Shown piece after piece: positions 6,532-8,545 of a stretch of 8,545 nt of DNA; the stretch's first letter is position 1, and every line of letters begins with the position of its first letter. Source of the stretch: Planctomycetales bacterium (lineage in GTDB: Bacteria > Planctomycetota > Planctomycetia > Planctomycetales > Planctomycetaceae); assembly GCA_020050375.1 (NCBI GenBank), contig JAGVKR010000347.1:1-8545 (forward strand), given 5' to 3'. The notes beneath the pieces are model-generated. The model had not been told where the DNA came from, did not search any database, and saw nothing but the letters and a program-made list of their open reading frames with translations. A program made the position numbers and the translations under genes.

Positions 6532-6834
6532 TCACATCGCGTCCGGCGGGGATCCCGTCTTGTTCAATCGGTACGCCCGCCAGCCGCAAACCAACAGGCC
6601 GCAGACGCAAAATGCCTTGAGCATCAGCAACCCCACCGGACGCCACCAGGCGCCGGTCTGAATCTCGATCACATCCGAAACGCCAAACAGCAAGAGCAAC
6701 GCTCCAGCGCCGCGCGACAGCCGGCGAATCGGCCATTCCGCATTCCGATACCGCCAGGCGACGAAGCCGGCGAGCCCCGTCCAAAGGATGGCTTCGCTTC
6801 CATTGAAGATCGCAAGTAGCACGTCGTCGCGCAT
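6532..6834 (-). CDS. Small three-helix membrane protein of unknown function
   Basis: The 100-residue product has three hydrophobic segments: about 6-27 (VLLAIFNGSEAILWTGLAGF), 42-55 (GAGALLLLFGVSD) and 68-87 (VGLLMLKAFCVCGLLVCGW). It is probably an inner-membrane protein. Between helices 2 and 3 is a striking polar stretch, SDVIEIQTGAWWRP (53-66), which looks conserved rather than random. I recall similar NGSEA...LW and GAWWRP motifs in uncharacterised small membrane proteins but cannot name a Pfam family. The ATG at 6834 is preferred; a GTG two codons upstream at 6840 is possible, and neither has a clear ribosome site. It lies in the same direction as the DUF1501 gene upstream, but a 230-base gap with hairpins separates them, so a shared transcript is unlikely. 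Charge pattern and helix count support a real gene. Confidence 0.65.
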   Translation of the reverse strand: MRDDVLLAIFNGSEAILWTGLAGFVAWRYRNAEWPIRRLSRGAGALLLLFGVSDVIEIQTGAWWRPVGLLMLKAFCVCGLLVCGWRAYRLNKTGSPPDAM

Positions 6835-6882
6835 ACGCACTCAGTTCGGCGCGTGCCACCCAGCCTGCGCCGCTCAAACGTG

Positions 6883-6903
6883 GCCCGGACTGTTAGTCCG
6901 GGC
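6883..6903. repeat. REP-like hairpin, copy A
   Basis: Perfect 9-base arms, gcccggact (6883-6891) and agtccgggc (6895-6903), surround GTT. A second small palindrome, gcgcg-tatt-cgcgc (6916-6929), follows. The GGACT...AGTCC core is shared with the hairpin at 1001-1022. An inverted, slightly degraded copy lies at 7042-7063. Confidence 0.6.
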
Positions 6904-7041
6904 GTGAATCTACCGGCGCGTATTCGCGCGAAAGGGGTCGAACTCATCAGCATCCGGTGTCAACGAAGGGCAACGTTTTCTTTGATTCCGCGGCCGACGA
7001 TCATGAAGATTGTCGGGCGTAATTCAGCACGCGCGTTTTAC

Positions 7042-7063
7042 GCCCGGCTAACGCAGTCCGGGC
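7042..7063. repeat. REP-like hairpin, copy B (inverted), just after the DUF1501 gene
   Basis: On the minus strand this reads gcccggact, a 5-base loop, then agccgggc: the same as copy A apart from a lost T and a longer loop. The stem is 8 bases with one bulge. It starts 8 bases after the DUF1501 stop codon, where it could protect or end that mRNA. Flanking bases also match copy A (cgt[ag]gcccgg before, cgggcgt[ag]aa after), so homology covers about 30 bases. Confidence 0.6.
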
Positions 7064-7070
7064 TACGGAG

Positions 7071-8456
7071 CTACGCAACGATGCCGGCCACCGTTCGCCC
7101 CGCTGCGATCGGAAGCGGGCGATTCAGCTTGTCGTGAACTTCGGTCCCCGGGTCGAGGCCCAGCAGCGAAAAGATGGTGGCGGCCAGATCTTCAATCGGC
7201 ACGCCGTCACGATCGGGGACGGCCCCCGAGCGATCCGACCGGCCGTGGACGTAGCCCCGTTTCACTCCCCCGCCGGCCAGCAGCGCCGTATAGCACTGCG
7301 GCCAGTGATCGCGGCTGGTTTGTCCGTTGAGCTTGGGAGTGCGCCCAAATTCTCCCATCCACACGACGAGGGTTGAATCCAGGAGGCCCCGCTGCTCGAG
7401 GTCCTCCAGCAGCACCGGCAGCGTATGGTCGGTGAGCGGCAGATGTCGCCCTTTGAGGATGGGATAAATGAACGTGTTGTTGAAGCCGTGCGTGTCCCAG
7501 CCGCCGTCGGTCGTGCTCTGCCCACCGATCGACGAAGCGAAGTAGACGTTGACGAACTTCACCCCCGACTCGACCAGCCGCCGGGCGAGCAGGCAACTCT
7601 GACCGTAGGTTGTCCGACCGTAGCGATCGCGCACCGCCGGCGGTTCGGCCTGTATGTCAAATGCCTCGCGGAGTCGCGGCGAATGGAGCATCGACAACGT
7701 CTTGTCGAAGAAGGCGTCGAGTCCCGCCGCGCTCTCATGGGCAGCGGTCTGGCGATTGATCAGCTTCTGGATCTCGCGGCGACTCTGGATCCGCTCGACC
7801 GAAAGATTGGCCGGCAGCGACAGCTCGGGGAGCCGGAAATTCGCGCCGTTGGGGTCTTCGGTGATCAGCAGCGGATCGTGCCCCTTTCCCAGGAAGCTGG
7901 CGTGCTGTCCGGGGGTCACGGCGCCGTCGCGAATCGTGTACGGATAGGCGACAAACGTCGGCATCCCGTTTTGGCTGGGGGCCAGCCGGTCGACCACCGA
8001 ACCATAAGCGGGGAACAGCTCCAGCGAATCGCGCAGGCGAATATCGTCGAGCGGCGGAGCGTGCCCCGTGAGGGCGTAATACGAGGCGGAGTTGTGGTTC
8101 TTCATCGTGTGATAGACGGTCCGCACGAGCGTGACCTTGTCCATCAGTTTGGCCGTTTCAGGAAGATGCTCGCAGATCTCGATGCCCGGCGCGCTTGTGG
8201 GGATCATGCCGAACTGGCTGCGGATCCCGTCCGCCGCACCGGGCTTCATGTCGAAAGTATCGAGATGGCTGGGGCCGCCGAATTGATAGAGGAAGATGAC
8301 CGATTTGGCTTTGGCCGGAAGTGGCGGAGTTGATTCCACCGCGTGCAGCCAGTGAGAATGAGTGAGACCAAGCATCCCCAGGCCGCCGATGCGCAGGGCA
8401 TCTCGGCGGAGGATGCTCACAGCACCAGGAGTCGCAATTCGCCGACCGATGGTCAT
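7071..8456 (-). CDS. DUF1501 family protein with Tat-like leader
   Basis: The 461-residue product belongs to DUF1501, a family abundant in planctomycetes and related to the alkaline phosphatase/sulfatase fold; its substrate is unknown. Residues 15-38 (ILRRDALRIGGLGMLGL then a weak A-containing site) are a Tat-type leader with a twin arginine at 17-18. Family motifs follow in order: FGGPSHLDTFDMKP (59-72), ENH-region HTMKNHNSASYYALTG (116-131), GGWDTHGFN (318-326), VVWMGEFGRTPKLN (364-377), RDHWP (382-386), the Gly-rich GGGVKRGYVHGRSD (395-408), and the end IFSLLGLDPGTEVHDKLNRP. Length is normal for the family. The ATG at 8456 is chosen because the upstream frame ends 10 bases before it; no strong ribosome site is visible, only GGTGA about 12 bases upstream. 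Genes of this family are commonly preceded by a DUF1549/DUF1553 gene, which fits the right-edge fragment. It is likely exported folded to the periplasm. Confidence 0.93.
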   Translation of the reverse strand: MTIGRRIATPGAVSILRRDALRIGGLGMLGLTHSHWLHAVESTPPLPAKAKSVIFLYQFGGPSHLDTFDMKPGAADGIRSQFGMIPTSAPGIEICEHLPETAKLMDKVTLVRTVYHTMKNHNSASYYALTGHAPPLDDIRLRDSLELFPAYGSVVDRLAPSQNGMPTFVAYPYTIRDGAVTPGQHASFLGKGHDPLLITEDPNGANFRLPELSLPANLSVERIQSRREIQKLINRQTAAHESAAGLDAFFDKTLSMLHSPRLREAFDIQAEPPAVRDRYGRTTYGQSCLLARRLVESGVKFVNVYFASSIGGQSTTDGGWDTHGFNNTFIYPILKGRHLPLTDHTLPVLLEDLEQRGLLDSTLVVWMGEFGRTPKLNGQTSRDHWPQCYTALLAGGGVKRGYVHGRSDRSGAVPDRDGVPIEDLAATIFSLLGLDPGTEVHDKLNRPLPIAAGRTVAGIVA

Positions 8457-8466
8457 ATTTCGCGAT

Positions 8467-8545
8467 TCACCGGGGGATACGCTGAATGACGTTTTCCCAT
8501 TCCTCAAGTTCGGATGCAGTCGCAATCAGGCACAGGCAATTGACA
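8467..8545 (-). CDS. 3' end of an upstream gene, possibly DUF1549/DUF1553 type (partial)
   Basis: Only the last 25 codons are visible. The frame is open from the window edge to the TGA at 8469-8467 and encodes a plausible C-terminus including CLCLIATASELEEW and VIQRIPR. The stop lies 10 bases before the DUF1501 ATG, the tight spacing of an operon. In planctomycetes the usual partner upstream of DUF1501 is a DUF1549/DUF1553 cytochrome-type protein, but this fragment is too short to show any motif of that family, and 25 open codons can arise by chance in GC-rich DNA. Confidence 0.45.
   Translation of the reverse strand, partial: VNCLCLIATASELEEWENVIQRIPR

Noticed and set aside
6958..6963. Perfect TTGACA -35 box on the minus strand upstream of the small membrane protein gene
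   Set aside because: No AT-rich -10 box occurs 16-19 bases downstream, where the sequence is cgaccc-like, so it cannot be called a promoter.
7425..8333. Open frame on the plus strand (302 codons) opposite the DUF1501 gene
   Set aside because: The product is Arg/Gly/Val-rich without domain features, and the DUF1501 motifs on the other strand are unambiguous.
8453..8500. Fifteen-codon frame ending in an ATGA overlap with the DUF1501 start
   Set aside because: Its GAGGA site is only about one base from its ATG, and the same DNA is better explained by the 3' end of the upstream gene in another frame.

Overview
The window reads as GC-rich planctomycete chromosome, most likely from a member of the Planctomycetales or Pirellulales. 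Several families point there: a BBP7 (formerly DUF1551) outer-membrane beta-barrel protein, a DUF1501 protein with a Tat-like leader, a PQQ-like beta-propeller protein, a secretin/STN-type exported protein, and a small exported protein with a Gly/Asn/Pro-rich linker ahead of a VCLxxGxxDPxP-type segment. There are no rRNA or tRNA genes, CRISPR arrays, transposases, integrases or recognisable defence genes.

Layout. The left part is on the + strand. It holds the 3' end of a PQQ-like beta-propeller gene (2-982), a pair of tandem hairpins resembling REP elements (1001-1049), an exported protein with two secretin-like repeat units and an STN domain (1171-2358), and a 406-base gap with some symmetrical structure. 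After the gap come the BBP7 porin-like gene (2765-4228) and an IscS/NifS-type cysteine desulfurase (4278-5498). The genes then switch strand. Reading leftwards are a planctomycete-type exported hypothetical protein (6352-5540) with a good sigma-70-like promoter, a three-helix membrane protein (6834-6532), a 230-base gap with two inverted copies of another REP-like hairpin, and a DUF1501 protein (8456-7071). At the right edge lies the last 25 codons of a gene that ends 10 bases before the DUF1501 start and probably shares its transcript.

How the genes fit together. The propeller, STN protein, BBP7 protein, exported hypothetical and DUF1501 protein all look exported or envelope-associated, which is ordinary for planctomycetes. 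The cysteine desulfurase is the only clear cytosolic housekeeping enzyme; it stands without the other iron-sulfur assembly genes in view. The DUF1501 gene and the gene ending just upstream look like the common planctomycete pairing of a DUF1549/DUF1553 cytochrome-type protein with DUF1501, although the upstream fragment is too short to identify.

I did not find a convincing new multi-gene system. The points most worth a second look are an ungapped internal duplication (offset exactly 80 residues) in the STN protein, the two REP-like hairpin families (one present as an inverted pair beside alternative overlapping hairpins), a four-codon leader overlapping the cysteine desulfurase start, and a possible three-way-junction fold just after the STN gene. 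All were found by eye, without alignment or folding software.
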